Origin: Flavipsychrobacter sp.
GTDB lineage: Bacteria; Bacteroidota; Bacteroidia; Chitinophagales; Chitinophagaceae
Assembly (NCBI GenBank): GCA_041392855.1
Contig: JAWKLD010000001.1
Location: 2,032,001-2,096,000 of the forward strand
Direction: 5' to 3'
Length of the DNA: 64,000 nucleotides
The notes under the pieces were generated by a model. The model saw only the letters and a list, made by a program, of their open reading frames with translations, ran no database searches and was not told the origin of the DNA. The position numbers and the translations under genes were made by a program. Below, in pieces: positions 43,985-52,928 of this stretch. Each line of letters begins with the position of its first letter. Positions within the stretch are counted from its first letter, which is position 1.

Positions 43985-44030
43985 GGACTGAAAATCCTTG
44001 TGTCGGGGGTTCAATTCCCTCCCACACCAC
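43985..44030 (+). repeat. att site, middle copy (46 bp)
   Basis: Identical to 2462-2507. It separates element 1 from element 2. Confidence 0.95.
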
Positions 44031-44038
44031 CACTACAC

Positions 44039-44080
44039 AAAGGCTTTCAAGAGATTATCTTGGAAGCCTTTTTCTTTTGG
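44039..44080 (+). terminator. Hairpin terminator at the left end of element 2
   Basis: Stem of 14 bp (44039-44052 with 44058-44071, one G-T pair) and loop GATTA, followed by a T-rich run. Its place after att matches the terminators at 2517 and 47512. Confidence 0.8.
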
Positions 44081-44162
44081 TACAACAAAAACAGGGTGTT
44101 TTTCACGTGTTTTCTTTTTACATAACAATGTACTTTTATATGAGAAAAATAATAATCAACTC

Positions 44163-44414
44163 ATGGAAAAAGTAAGCTGTTCAAATAAAGAATGTAAACT
44201 AGACGTTGTTTTCCAAAAAGAAATCCCCTCAACAAATGTTTTACCAGGTATTGAGTATGACATACCTCAAGTACCTAGCAGAGCTATTTCTGCAAGTATT
44301 GCTGAAGAAAGGGATGAGACGAAATCTGAAGTGGAATATAGGCATTATATCGTCGTTTATTGCGATAACGGACATGCCAACTATATAGGCTACAATTTAC
44401 CCTCTACTAAATAG
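44163..44414 (+). CDS. Small protein with Cys-x-x-x-x-Cys motif, element 2
   Basis: 83 aa from the ATG at 44163. An open frame extends back through the att site, but a start there would be an artefact of integration. The protein opens MEKVSCSNKECKLDV (two Cys) and ends with VYCDNGHANYIGYNLP, giving Cys and His residues that could bind zinc. Not recognised. It is 8 bp upstream of the membrane-protein gene and is probably co-transcribed. Confidence 0.55.
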   Translation: MEKVSCSNKECKLDVVFQKEIPSTNVLPGIEYDIPQVPSRAISASIAEERDETKSEVEYRHYIVVYCDNGHANYIGYNLPSTK

Positions 44415-44422
44415 TAACTGTT

Positions 44423-45220
44423 ATGGCAATATCTAAACAACCTTTAGGGCTTAATAACGCTCCTTTTAACTACAATTCATATTGGTTGAGCTATGGCAGG
44501 GATTTGCTAGATAATTCAATCCCTACCCTTCAGAAAAAATTTACAGGCTATATCAAGTACTTGAATACACTTTCCGTTGCCTCCTTTTTAGGTAGTATAG
44601 GCTTAACTGTTACATTACAAACAACAAAAATTGATACATTTATCTTCTTAGGTATAGCCATAGCTACTTTACAGCTTTCCAAACTGTATTTCTCATTAGG
44701 GCTACTGGATAATAGTGCAACCGAAATAAGGGATATCAGAGATCCCGTTTTGGTACACAAAGCACACAATGCATTTGTTGCACATTTACAGAATAAGCTG
44801 AAAGGGGCATCAATAGCCGTAACACTAGCAACTATTATATTCATAATTTTTGTTTTTCTTGGCATTAACTCTGAAACCCAAAGACCTACAAATAACCTTA
44901 TCCCAAAAACACAATTTTGTTATTTCTCAATAACAGAAAGTGTTGCTCAGTTTAAAGCGTCTTTACCGGATAGCACCACAGATATTAGGTTTGAATTAAG
45001 GGGAGTAAGTACCCATAAAAAAAGTACAGGTAAAAGGGCAACTATACTCTTAACGGTTTTACCAACACAAGATAGCATTATAAGAGGCAATTATTCTTTG
45101 AAGTATTTATACATAAAACCTGACACCGCAATACTATACTACAAAGAGAACAGGCAAATCAAATCGTACATACACATTAATAACCCTTCAAAAGTCACCC
45201 TCAATACAAAAGGAAAATAG
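44423..45220 (+). CDS. Membrane protein of element 2
   Basis: 265 aa with hydrophobic segments around 48-64, 72-92 and 130-148 and a C-terminal beta-rich soluble part (TDIRFELRGVSTHKKS). Not recognised. The small gene upstream ends 8 bp before it. Together with the outer-membrane-like protein of this element, an envelope function is possible. Confidence 0.6.
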   Translation: MAISKQPLGLNNAPFNYNSYWLSYGRDLLDNSIPTLQKKFTGYIKYLNTLSVASFLGSIGLTVTLQTTKIDTFIFLGIAIATLQLSKLYFSLGLLDNSATEIRDIRDPVLVHKAHNAFVAHLQNKLKGASIAVTLATIIFIIFVFLGINSETQRPTNNLIPKTQFCYFSITESVAQFKASLPDSTTDIRFELRGVSTHKKSTGKRATILLTVLPTQDSIIRGNYSLKYLYIKPDTAILYYKENRQIKSYIHINNPSKVTLNTKGK

Positions 45221-45248
45221 CTATCAAAAACAACTAAAATTTTACTCT

Positions 45249-45758
45249 ATGGCACGACAAAAAATGACAATAAATAGGATTAATAGATCAAAACGAATAA
45301 AAAGTATCAAAGAAGATATGATCTCAATTCTAGTAAATGAAAACTCATTAACTACATCTCAAATAAAAGAAAGATTGTCCAGTAGTGTTACTAGAACTAG
45401 CACATTAACAATTTATGAAGTCGCTAATGTAGATCCAATATTTAAGATTGAAAATGGTAGAGTTTCGACTAGTGTTACTGACTTTGCAGATGTCAACTTT
45501 GCAATAGCAGGTGGCAACCAGCCAAGCGTGAATTTTGATGGCGCTGTTATGCAAGGAAATAATGCTAGCGGTGCGTATATATACTATGAAAACAATAAGA
45601 ATATTTTGAAAGGATACGTTAATGACAGCTTACTAATACAATGGACATTAACAATTAATAGCATTTATACGTATAAAAGTGGTAACAAAGCTCCTACTCC
45701 AGATACAAAACAACAATCTGGATCTGGATATAAAAACTTTATTGTAGAAATCAACTAA
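45249..45758 (+). CDS. Hypothetical protein with winged-helix-like N-terminus, element 2
   Basis: 169 aa. The basic start (MARQKMTINRINRSKRIKSI) and residues about 20-65 (DMISILVNENSLTTSQIKERL) resemble a helix-turn-helix or winged-helix region. The rest is Asn/Ser-rich and low in recognisable features. It could be a regulator of the element, but no family match is claimed. Confidence 0.55.
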   Translation: MARQKMTINRINRSKRIKSIKEDMISILVNENSLTTSQIKERLSSSVTRTSTLTIYEVANVDPIFKIENGRVSTSVTDFADVNFAIAGGNQPSVNFDGAVMQGNNASGAYIYYENNKNILKGYVNDSLLIQWTLTINSIYTYKSGNKAPTPDTKQQSGSGYKNFIVEIN

Positions 45759-45772
45759 ATAAACTGTCAATT

Positions 45773-47428
45773 ATGTATAATCTGTTGAAATGCTTTATTA
45801 TAAGTATCACTTGGATATTGTTGTCGTGCATACAATTGAATGCACAAACAATTTCGCAGGATGTAGATGGATATAGTCCCATAATTATTCCTACATCATC
45901 TATTGCACTAGATATACCAAATGGAGTTGCAAATTTTTCTTTTTATAATAGATACGATATTAATAAGCAATCAAAACAAAACTCAAAATTTGGCAATAAT
46001 ATTACTGTAGGTGGAGAAGTAACAGGCAAAGTTAAGGACGGACTAGGCACACTTTTTAGTGGTGGAGATGCTACATCAACTGGAGCAATTACATTAATGG
46101 GAGGCTTCCACTGGAATTCTATTCATAAAAAGAATGGGGCTTCCTTTAATAAAAAACTCAATGAAGCTAAGAGGAGGATGGATGACGAAATATCTCTAAG
46201 ACAAAAGATTAACACTCTGCTATCTAAGTTACATGATGTTAACATCATTGACGATGACTATAAAATAATATTAAGCCCATACTACAAAGACGGCACTGCT
46301 AAAAATGAAGATGTAATCGATGCTAGTATTTTAAAAAAAACATTTCTTGCTTATGATAAACTGAGTGATTATCATAAGCAAATAGAAAATACTAAAAATA
46401 CAATCAAAAACAGAGTTGATACGCTTAAAAAATTTTACGGGCTACTTATAACATTATCAAGATCATCTCTAGAAAACTATGCTGATAATGCAGATTCAGT
46501 AATAGCCGCATATAAGAATTTAGACAAATATCATAAAATTACTATTCAAATAGAAAATATTAACTCTCAAGATAGTTTGTCAAAAGTTCTAAATAAAACA
46601 TTAGAAGTTCTTAAAAAAGAATCTCTGCTTGAAAAGAAGTTAAAAAACGTAGACTCAAAAAAATATGCTGAGACTTATTTAGATATACGGAATACATATC
46701 TCCTTCTAAGAAATCACCTTATTTTTTGCAATAAAAACAAACCTAATAAGTATAATCATGCGAGACTTTTAAATAAAAAACAGTATGCTAAAAATGGGCT
46801 TGTATACATTAGAGCATCTGGTAATGGGACTACTTTTAAATACGATTATGGTCAAGATAGTCTTACAATAAAAAGTCGTTTTCAAAATAGGAACTTTTTA
46901 GGCTATAGAGTGGAATTAGGTTACACTTTACAAATTAAAAATTACAACTTTTTGGGGGCTAGTATAGCAACTAATTATACAAATAACTTATCAGGATTAA
47001 GTAGCTCTACATATAACCTAAAAACACTGGATACTACTATATCTACAGGCAACTTTACAAGTTCACAAGATATTACTGCTATATCTGGTTCATACGATAC
47101 TTTTTATAGGTATGACTTTAATTTTGATTATGCTTATTTGATAAAACTAAAACCCAATAAAAGTACAAGTCACTTATATCTAAACATTAATCCATACTTG
47201 CGTCATTATATTTATGATGTCAATACGTCTAATCTAAATAACAATACTATTTTAGGTCTAGGCCTTCATATGTATAATGCTACAGACAATAAGATCATGG
47301 GAGGTGTTTTCGTTCAAACAAATGATGTGTTTGGTAACATGGCAGACGAAAAAAGCACTTTCGGTAAACGAATAAGCATAGGTATTATTGCTAAGTTTGG
47401 TTTTAAAGGATTTGAACCAAAGGAATAA
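45773..47428 (+). CDS. Probable outer-membrane protein with signal peptide, element 2
   Basis: 551 aa with a Sec signal peptide (MYNLLKCFIISITWILLSCIQLNAQ). A helical, Lys-rich middle (about 110-330) includes coiled-coil-like heptads. The C-terminal about 200 residues alternate in beta-strand fashion and end in KFGFKGFEPKE, suggesting a membrane barrel or surface domain. Not recognised. Its stop is 36 bp before the last att copy. Confidence 0.6.
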   Translation: MYNLLKCFIISITWILLSCIQLNAQTISQDVDGYSPIIIPTSSIALDIPNGVANFSFYNRYDINKQSKQNSKFGNNITVGGEVTGKVKDGLGTLFSGGDATSTGAITLMGGFHWNSIHKKNGASFNKKLNEAKRRMDDEISLRQKINTLLSKLHDVNIIDDDYKIILSPYYKDGTAKNEDVIDASILKKTFLAYDKLSDYHKQIENTKNTIKNRVDTLKKFYGLLITLSRSSLENYADNADSVIAAYKNLDKYHKITIQIENINSQDSLSKVLNKTLEVLKKESLLEKKLKNVDSKKYAETYLDIRNTYLLLRNHLIFCNKNKPNKYNHARLLNKKQYAKNGLVYIRASGNGTTFKYDYGQDSLTIKSRFQNRNFLGYRVELGYTLQIKNYNFLGASIATNYTNNLSGLSSSTYNLKTLDTTISTGNFTSSQDITAISGSYDTFYRYDFNFDYAYLIKLKPNKSTSHLYLNINPYLRHYIYDVNTSNLNNNTILGLGLHMYNATDNKIMGGVFVQTNDVFGNMADEKSTFGKRISIGIIAKFGFKGFEPKE

Positions 47429-47464
47429 TGTTTAATCTATTTGGACTATTATTACTTAAAAATT

Positions 47465-47504
47465 AAAATCCTTGTGTCGGGGGTTCAATTCCCTCCCACA
47501 CCAC
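47465..47504 (+). repeat. att site, distal copy (40 bp)
   Basis: Identical to 2468-2507, the 3' 40 bases of the repeat. It ends the island and leads into the probable original terminator of tRNA-Phe. Confidence 0.95.
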
Positions 47505-47511
47505 AAAAGAC

Positions 47512-47538
47512 CTCAAGCTAAGCTTGAGTTTTTTTTTA
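47512..47538 (+). terminator. Probable original tRNA-Phe terminator
   Basis: CTCAAGC (47512-47518) pairs with GCTTGAG (47522-47528), 3-nt loop, then a long T run. It directly follows the distal att, where the tRNA gene would have ended before integration. Confidence 0.8.
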
Positions 47539-47544
47539 TTACGC

Positions 47545-48075
47545 CTATAATGCCTCTTCGAAAATACGTAACTGTTCCTCAAAAGACATTTTGAGCGCTT
47601 CATCAACTATGCCTTCGGAAAAGTTTTGAGTAAAAGAAGGCAAAGAGAAACTTGCAATAGTATTCTTGTTCATAAAACTGAACTTATTGACCGCTATATC
47701 TAAGACTGTTCTTCCTCCTCTTGCGCCTGGAGATGTTGCTAATAAAAGCATAGTTTTTTGCCCCCAAACATCTTTATCGATTCTTGATATCCAATCAAAT
47801 ATATTTTTGAATGCAGTAGAGTAGGCTCCATTATGCTCTGCAAATGAGATGATTATGCCATCTGCTGCTAGTACCTTTGCTTTGAAATCGTGAGCTAACT
47901 GTGGTATACCTCCTTCATTCTCTTTATCTATACTATAAATAGGCATCTCATAATCATTCAGATCTACCAGATCCACCTTAGCATTACGTACAAGATTTGC
48001 TGCATATTGGGCAAACCTCTTATTAATAGACTTTCTACTACTACTCGCCCCCATTGCCAAAATTTGTTTAACCAT
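47545..48075 (-). CDS. NADPH-dependent FMN reductase family protein
   Basis: 176 aa flavodoxin-like protein. The phosphate-binding loop GASSSRKSINKRFA is at the N-terminus, and FAEHNGAYSTAFKNIFDWISR is the conserved flavin-contact segment of the family. It reduces FMN with NAD(P)H or acts as a quinone or azo reductase. This is backbone sequence, convergent to the original tRNA-Phe locus. Confidence 0.9.
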   Translation of the reverse strand: MVKQILAMGASSSRKSINKRFAQYAANLVRNAKVDLVDLNDYEMPIYSIDKENEGGIPQLAHDFKAKVLAADGIIISFAEHNGAYSTAFKNIFDWISRIDKDVWGQKTMLLLATSPGARGGRTVLDIAVNKFSFMNKNTIASFSLPSFTQNFSEGIVDEALKMSFEEQLRIFEEAL

Positions 48076-48233
48076 AGTTTATATATGCGTTTATACCAAT
48101 CAGACAAATATACCCTTTACCTAACAAGTCTATTTCTTTACCCTTTTAGGCGATTAATTTTGCCCTTCTATCAGATAAGTACCAGCACCAATAAATATTT
48201 TTTGGGTCTTAATAGGGGTAATTGAAGGTTGAG

Positions 48234-48884
48234 ATGTCATCTATAAAAGGACAACCATTGGAAGAAGCACTTATCTTTGATACAAGATACGCTACACGCA
48301 GAATGGAACAGGACATAAGTTACAGTATACCAACCACTTCTGACAGCACAGTGATCTTTGAACAAATCTTTAAGGATAACTTCAAAGACCTGCACGGCTA
48401 CGCATGCTCTATCCTTAAGGACAGCGATGATGCAGAAGAGATCGTTCAGAATGTATTTTTTAAACTTTGGGAAAAAAGAGAAAAAATACCTACGCTTAAC
48501 TCTGTGCCAGCATATTTGTACAGATCTGTTCATAATGAGTGCCTCAACTCCATAAAACATAACAAAGTAAAGGCCGATTATCAGAGCCACAGCTTACATG
48601 TGGCTAGTAATGATACAAACACGAGCGACAACACGACAACAAAAGAACTGGAACATAGAATACATGATGCTATAAACAGCCTGCCCGAACAGTGTAGAAC
48701 CATTTTTCAGCTTAGCCGTTTCGAAGAATTAAAATATAGAGAGATTGCTGACAAGCTTGGGTTATCTGTTAAGACCGTGGAAAACCAGATGGGCAAGGCC
48801 CTTAAAGTAATGAGAACAAAGTTGGCAGATTTTTTACCATCCCTGATCTTGGTATTGCTTAACCTCTTAAATGAAATAACGTGA
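48234..48884 (+). CDS. ECF-type RNA polymerase sigma factor
   Basis: 216 aa from the ATG at 48234; a TTG four codons earlier is possible. Sigma region 2 is in YACSILKDSDDAEEIVQNVFFKLWEKR and region 4 in CRTIFQLSRFEELKYREIADKLGLSVKTVENQMGKAL. The FecR gene starts with a 4-bp GTGA overlap, so the sigma and its regulator are coupled. In this class FecR conveys a signal from the outer-membrane receptor to the sigma factor. Confidence 0.93.
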   Translation: MSSIKGQPLEEALIFDTRYATRRMEQDISYSIPTTSDSTVIFEQIFKDNFKDLHGYACSILKDSDDAEEIVQNVFFKLWEKREKIPTLNSVPAYLYRSVHNECLNSIKHNKVKADYQSHSLHVASNDTNTSDNTTTKELEHRIHDAINSLPEQCRTIFQLSRFEELKYREIADKLGLSVKTVENQMGKALKVMRTKLADFLPSLILVLLNLLNEIT

Positions 48885-49855
48885 ACAAGAACAACAAACA
48901 TATAAACGAAGAGTTGATGGTGAGGTACTTACTTGGGGAAACTACCAATGAAGAAAACTTACTTATAAACGCACGGCTGGAAACAGATACCGAATACAAA
49001 AAACAATTTGAAGATTATAGATCCATATGGGACAAGAGCAAAAACATTTCGGCAACCAGTAATATAAATGTAGATGCTGCTTGGGAAAAGTTCGTAGAGA
49101 AAACCCAACAAACAGCAGTTAAAGAAACTAAAACCATTTCTTTCCCTGCTCAACGCAAAAGCATATTAAAAATAGCTGCAGCAGTATTAATGTTAGTTTT
49201 TTGTGGCATCATTGGATATACTATCTATCAACAGCCTATTACTATTGCCTCAAATGATAATGTTTTAACAGAAACATTGCCTGACGGCACTATAGTTACA
49301 TTAAATAGAAACGCAAGCATTACTTATCCAAGAAATTTTGAAGGAGATACTAGAGATGTAACACTTGAAGGAGAAGCATTCTTTGATGTAGCCCCTAATA
49401 AGGCTAAACCATTTATGATAACAGCCGACGAAACAACTGTTAAGGTGGTAGGAACTTCCTTTAATGTGAAATGCTCTGATGCCATTACAGAGATCGTAGT
49501 AGAAACAGGAATTGTTTCCGTTACTAAAAAACAAAATGAAGTAGTACTTACTCCAAACGAGGTAGCATTTGTTCATAAAAACAAGGCGAAGCCTGTTAAA
49601 CAAAACAACACTGACCAGCTTTACAATTACTATCGCACCAAAGAGTTTATTTGCGACGGAACACCACTATGGAGACTAGTAGATGTACTTAATGAAGCTT
49701 ATGACACAGAAATTATTATTGCCAATAACGATCTTAAGAACTTACCTTTGAACACTACCTTCCATAACAAATCGCTAGACTATGTATTAGATGTTATAAG
49801 CGAGACCTTTAATATACATGTCATAGACAATGATGGTAGAAAAGTATTAAAATAA
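48881..49855 (+). CDS. FecR-family anti-sigma factor
   Basis: 324 aa from a GTG start overlapping the sigma stop. The N-terminal helical region holds LLGETTNEENLLINARLE, a single transmembrane segment is near 95-115 (ILKIAAAVLMLVFCGIIGYTIY), and the periplasmic FecR domain includes LPDGTIVTLNRNASITYP, LEGEAFFDV and VVGTSFNVKC. The C-terminal DUF4974 segment (LWRLVDVLNEAYDTEIIIAN) is present. It probably holds the sigma factor at the membrane until a signal arrives. Confidence 0.93.
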   Translation: MNKNNKHINEELMVRYLLGETTNEENLLINARLETDTEYKKQFEDYRSIWDKSKNISATSNINVDAAWEKFVEKTQQTAVKETKTISFPAQRKSILKIAAAVLMLVFCGIIGYTIYQQPITIASNDNVLTETLPDGTIVTLNRNASITYPRNFEGDTRDVTLEGEAFFDVAPNKAKPFMITADETTVKVVGTSFNVKCSDAITEIVVETGIVSVTKKQNEVVLTPNEVAFVHKNKAKPVKQNNTDQLYNYYRTKEFICDGTPLWRLVDVLNEAYDTEIIIANNDLKNLPLNTTFHNKSLDYVLDVISETFNIHVIDNDGRKVLK

Positions 49856-49870
49856 GGTATAAACATATCG

Positions 49871-51646
49871 ATGAAACACCTTTTAGAATCATTAAGATTC
49901 ATCATTCTGACTAGCATCTTTATTTGTACTGCAACAATAGTTTGCAGCGCACAAAAACACTTGTCTAAAAAAGTAACGGTAAACGTAAGCAGGCAGCCTA
50001 TCAGTGTTTTATTTGCAGAAATATGTAAGCAAGGAAAGTTCGAATTTTCCTACAATAGCAACCTGATAAATGGCGATAGCATAGTAACCATATCAGCTAT
50101 TAATAAACCGGTGCAAAGTATACTTAACCAAGTTTTTGCTGGGAAATATCATTATAAAGAAAGAGGCAATCATATAATAATACAAAAAGACCCTAATGGT
50201 CATTTTTGGTACTTAAGTGGCTATATAGTAGATGCTAAAACAGGGGAACGTATACGAGATGTGAGTGTATATGAAAAAAATCAACTAGTGGCATCTCTTA
50301 CTGACGAGGATGGTTATTTTCAACTAAAACTAAAAGACAAAAACCCAACTGCACAAATAGGCGTAAGCAAATCTTGGTATGTAGACACAGCTATTGTTTT
50401 ACAACCGGGGTACAACCAGGAAATAACACTAAGCATTAAACCTGAAAGCTTCCTGCTGGACTCCGTAGTAGTAAACAGTGTTGAAGAAACATGGTGGGCC
50501 AACTTCCTTTTGTCTTCTAAGCAAAAAATGCAAGGGCTTAATCTTGGAAAATTCTTTGTAGACAAACCCTACCAAGCATCTATAATACCAGGTGTAAGTA
50601 CTCATGGAAAAATGAGTGCACAAACAATCAATAAGGTATCCTTCAATCTTTTAGGCGGCTATACAACAGGGGTTGAAGGTGTTGAGATCGGGGGACTATT
50701 CAACATCAATAAAAGGAATGTCAATTATGCACAAATAGCTGGGCTATTTAATATTGTAGGTGGGCAAGTAAAAGGTGCTCATGTAGCAGGGCTATACAAC
50801 TTTGTACTTGATACTACTATTGGGGTACAAGTAAGTGGCATAAGCTCTATGACTCAAAAAAGCGTGATTGGTATTCAAGCTAGTGGACTGTATAGCCATG
50901 TCCGAGAAAAGATGATTGGTATACAAGCATCGGGGTTAGTAAGTCTTGCGGCTAAAGGAGTTATAGGCCTTCAAGCCAGCGGACTGGGCAATATTGCAGG
51001 TAAAGAAGTAGACGGTAGCCAAATAAGTGGATTCTTCAACATTAGCACAAAAGAAATAAATGGAGGGCAAGTAACAGGATTTGTTAATGTAGCTAAAAGA
51101 GTAGATGGTGCGCAAGTAGGCTTTATTAATATAGCAGACACCTCATCAGGTGTAAGTATAGGCTTCTTGAATATACAGCTCAAAGGGTATCATAAATTGG
51201 CAATTTACTACAATGAGGCTTTCGACTTTAATGCTTCTATTAAAACAGGCAGTAAGCGCTTCTATAACATCTTTACAGCATCTGCCAACCCTAGTACTAA
51301 GGATAGGGCTTTTGCATTTGGCTATGGTATAGGTATGGATATACCTATAGGCAAAACATTCTCTATAGCATGTGAAGGCGTTGGTAAATATTTGTATTTA
51401 GGAAATTGGGACAATAGCAATTTCTTAATGAAAATAAACACCCATCTAAATGTTAAGGTATGGAAGTACTTAACACTTTTTGCAGGACCAACCTATAACA
51501 TATATTATTCTAACCAAGCCACTCAAATTATCACAACTGATTTCACATACAAATATCAAGTACCTAGAGACGGCTATGGTGTTACTACTATTGATGATGA
51601 GTCTTCTGCCTGGATAGGCATCAATGCAGGAATAATGATTTTCTAA
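49871..51646 (+). CDS. STN-domain protein with carboxypeptidase-regulatory-like domain and surface repeats
   Basis: 591 aa with signal peptide (about 1-28). An STN domain follows (VTVNVSRQPISVLFAEICKQGKFEFSY, KPVQSILNQVF), then a carboxypeptidase-regulatory-like Ig domain (LSGYIVDAKTGERIRDVSV). From about 260 to 440 there are many repeats of the type GIQASGL and G-QVSGF (LA_2272-like surface repeats), and a beta-rich C-terminus. No barrel-plug domain is present. It lies directly after FecR, so its STN domain may signal to FecR in place of a TonB receptor. Confidence 0.8.
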   Translation: MKHLLESLRFIILTSIFICTATIVCSAQKHLSKKVTVNVSRQPISVLFAEICKQGKFEFSYNSNLINGDSIVTISAINKPVQSILNQVFAGKYHYKERGNHIIIQKDPNGHFWYLSGYIVDAKTGERIRDVSVYEKNQLVASLTDEDGYFQLKLKDKNPTAQIGVSKSWYVDTAIVLQPGYNQEITLSIKPESFLLDSVVVNSVEETWWANFLLSSKQKMQGLNLGKFFVDKPYQASIIPGVSTHGKMSAQTINKVSFNLLGGYTTGVEGVEIGGLFNINKRNVNYAQIAGLFNIVGGQVKGAHVAGLYNFVLDTTIGVQVSGISSMTQKSVIGIQASGLYSHVREKMIGIQASGLVSLAAKGVIGLQASGLGNIAGKEVDGSQISGFFNISTKEINGGQVTGFVNVAKRVDGAQVGFINIADTSSGVSIGFLNIQLKGYHKLAIYYNEAFDFNASIKTGSKRFYNIFTASANPSTKDRAFAFGYGIGMDIPIGKTFSIACEGVGKYLYLGNWDNSNFLMKINTHLNVKVWKYLTLFAGPTYNIYYSNQATQIITTDFTYKYQVPRDGYGVTTIDDESSAWIGINAGIMIF

Positions 51647-51694
51647 TAGGGGTATTCTTTACCTCAGGTGTCAATATAGCAAAGAGTAAAAGCT

Positions 51695-52864
51695 ATGACA
51701 CATAAAATAATCAAAACAATACTAGTTACCTGTTGTGCAATCACTTCTTGCTTTGCACAATATGATGAGAGCAGAGATGCGCACATTGGCCTAATATATC
51801 CTTTAAGCACTAATGGGATAAGAGCCATTGACTATTCTAACAAGATGTCTTTACATGCTATTGCTGGAGTTTCCGGGAATGAAGAAAACCTATGCCTTTC
51901 CGGCCTTGCGAGTTTTGTGATGCAAGACGCTAATGGATTGATAGCATCAGGATTTACAAATGCTGTACTTGGCAATAGTAAAGGCGCTCAATTAGCGGGG
52001 TTTGTCAACTTCACAAGAGGTAACATTACAGGGTTTCAAGGAGCAGGATTTACTAACATCACCTTACAACATGTTCATGGTGTACAGGCTGCTGAGTTTC
52101 TCAACATCTCTGGTTCTGTAAATGGTCTACAGGGAGCAGGGTTTGGGAATATCACAACACAAAATGTTAACGGTGCACAGCTTGGAGGATTCATGAATAT
52201 TTCTAAGACGGTAACTGGTTTTCAAGGAGCTGGTTTTATGAATATATCTACAGATGTAAAAGGTGTTCAAATAGCAGGGTTCATGAATAAGTCTAAAGAC
52301 GTTAACTCTCAAGCCGCTGGCTTTTTAAATATTGCCAAAGAGGTAAAAGGTGTACAGCTATCAGGATTTATGAATATAGCTGATAGTAGCGACTACCCTA
52401 TTGGGTTAGTCAACATCATTAGAAAAGGAGACAAGGCAATTGGTGTTACTGTTGACCAAAACCTTACCAGTATTATCGGTTTCAGATCGGGAGGAAAAGT
52501 ACTATATGGCATAGTGGGTGTGGGTAGTAATTTAAAAAACTATGACGACCCCCTATTGGCTATTGAGATGGGTTTAGGAGCTCACCTGAATATCACTAAA
52601 CACTTCAGAATAAATACAGAAGCCGTGTTCTCTACAGTTTCAGACCTTTATGATGGTGCCGATGTTTCTACCTCTGTAAGACTATTACCTGCTTTACGCT
52701 TTGGTGCAATAGAAATATTTGGTGGCCCCACATTCAATTACTTTGCTGTAACAAACAACTATAATAATAGCGTTATTGACAGCTATGCTTGGGGCAAGCA
52801 TGAATATGGTGATTTTTATGGTGCACAGTTTGGTGCTATAGGTGGTATTCAATTTCATTTCTAA
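51695..52864 (+). CDS. LA_2272-like surface repeat protein
   Basis: 389 aa with a signal peptide ending near CFAQ. Between about residues 80 and 250 it carries repeats of the type GFQGAGFTNIT, GVQAAEFLNIS and GAQLGGFMNIS, the same kind of repeat as in the preceding protein, which suggests a stacked beta-helix. The C-terminal part resembles that of the 591-aa protein (IFGGPTFNYF). The two are probably paralogues. Location on the cell surface is inferred. Confidence 0.75.
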   Translation: MTHKIIKTILVTCCAITSCFAQYDESRDAHIGLIYPLSTNGIRAIDYSNKMSLHAIAGVSGNEENLCLSGLASFVMQDANGLIASGFTNAVLGNSKGAQLAGFVNFTRGNITGFQGAGFTNITLQHVHGVQAAEFLNISGSVNGLQGAGFGNITTQNVNGAQLGGFMNISKTVTGFQGAGFMNISTDVKGVQIAGFMNKSKDVNSQAAGFLNIAKEVKGVQLSGFMNIADSSDYPIGLVNIIRKGDKAIGVTVDQNLTSIIGFRSGGKVLYGIVGVGSNLKNYDDPLLAIEMGLGAHLNITKHFRINTEAVFSTVSDLYDGADVSTSVRLLPALRFGAIEIFGGPTFNYFAVTNNYNNSVIDSYAWGKHEYGDFYGAQFGAIGGIQFHF

Positions 52865-52928
52865 AATAAATAACAACACATAGGGGTATTTCCCTAGTCG
52901 CTTGTCTTATTCAAAACCGCACAACCAA

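Larger units (their letters stand above)
2508..44030. mobile_element. Element 1: tRNA-Phe-integrated mobilizable composite island (about 41.5 kb)
   Basis: Bounded by 46-bp direct repeats of the tRNA-Phe 3' end. The tyrosine integrase at 42548-43807 lies just inside the right att, reading inward, and a 24-bp arm-type repeat occurs near both ends (2552-2575 and 43861-43884). It carries a MobF relaxase and coupling protein but no VirB-type secretion genes, so it fits an integrative mobilizable element that borrows a conjugation machine. A second tyrosine integrase and a serine recombinase inside suggest it was assembled from several elements. Confidence 0.9.
44031..47504. mobile_element. Element 2: recombinase-less att-flanked cargo element (about 3.5 kb)
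   Basis: Bounded by the middle att copy and the 40-bp copy at 47465-47504. It carries four plus-strand genes, none a recombinase or transfer gene. Its left end mirrors element 1: att, hairpin terminator, then the shared string CTTTTTCTTTTGGT. This fits a cis-mobilizable element or a remnant whose integrase was lost. Confidence 0.8.

Noticed and set aside
43998..44162. Upstream extension of the small gene at 44163 into the att site
   Set aside because: The extension is translated from tRNA sequence and the terminator hairpin, so it is an artefact of integration.
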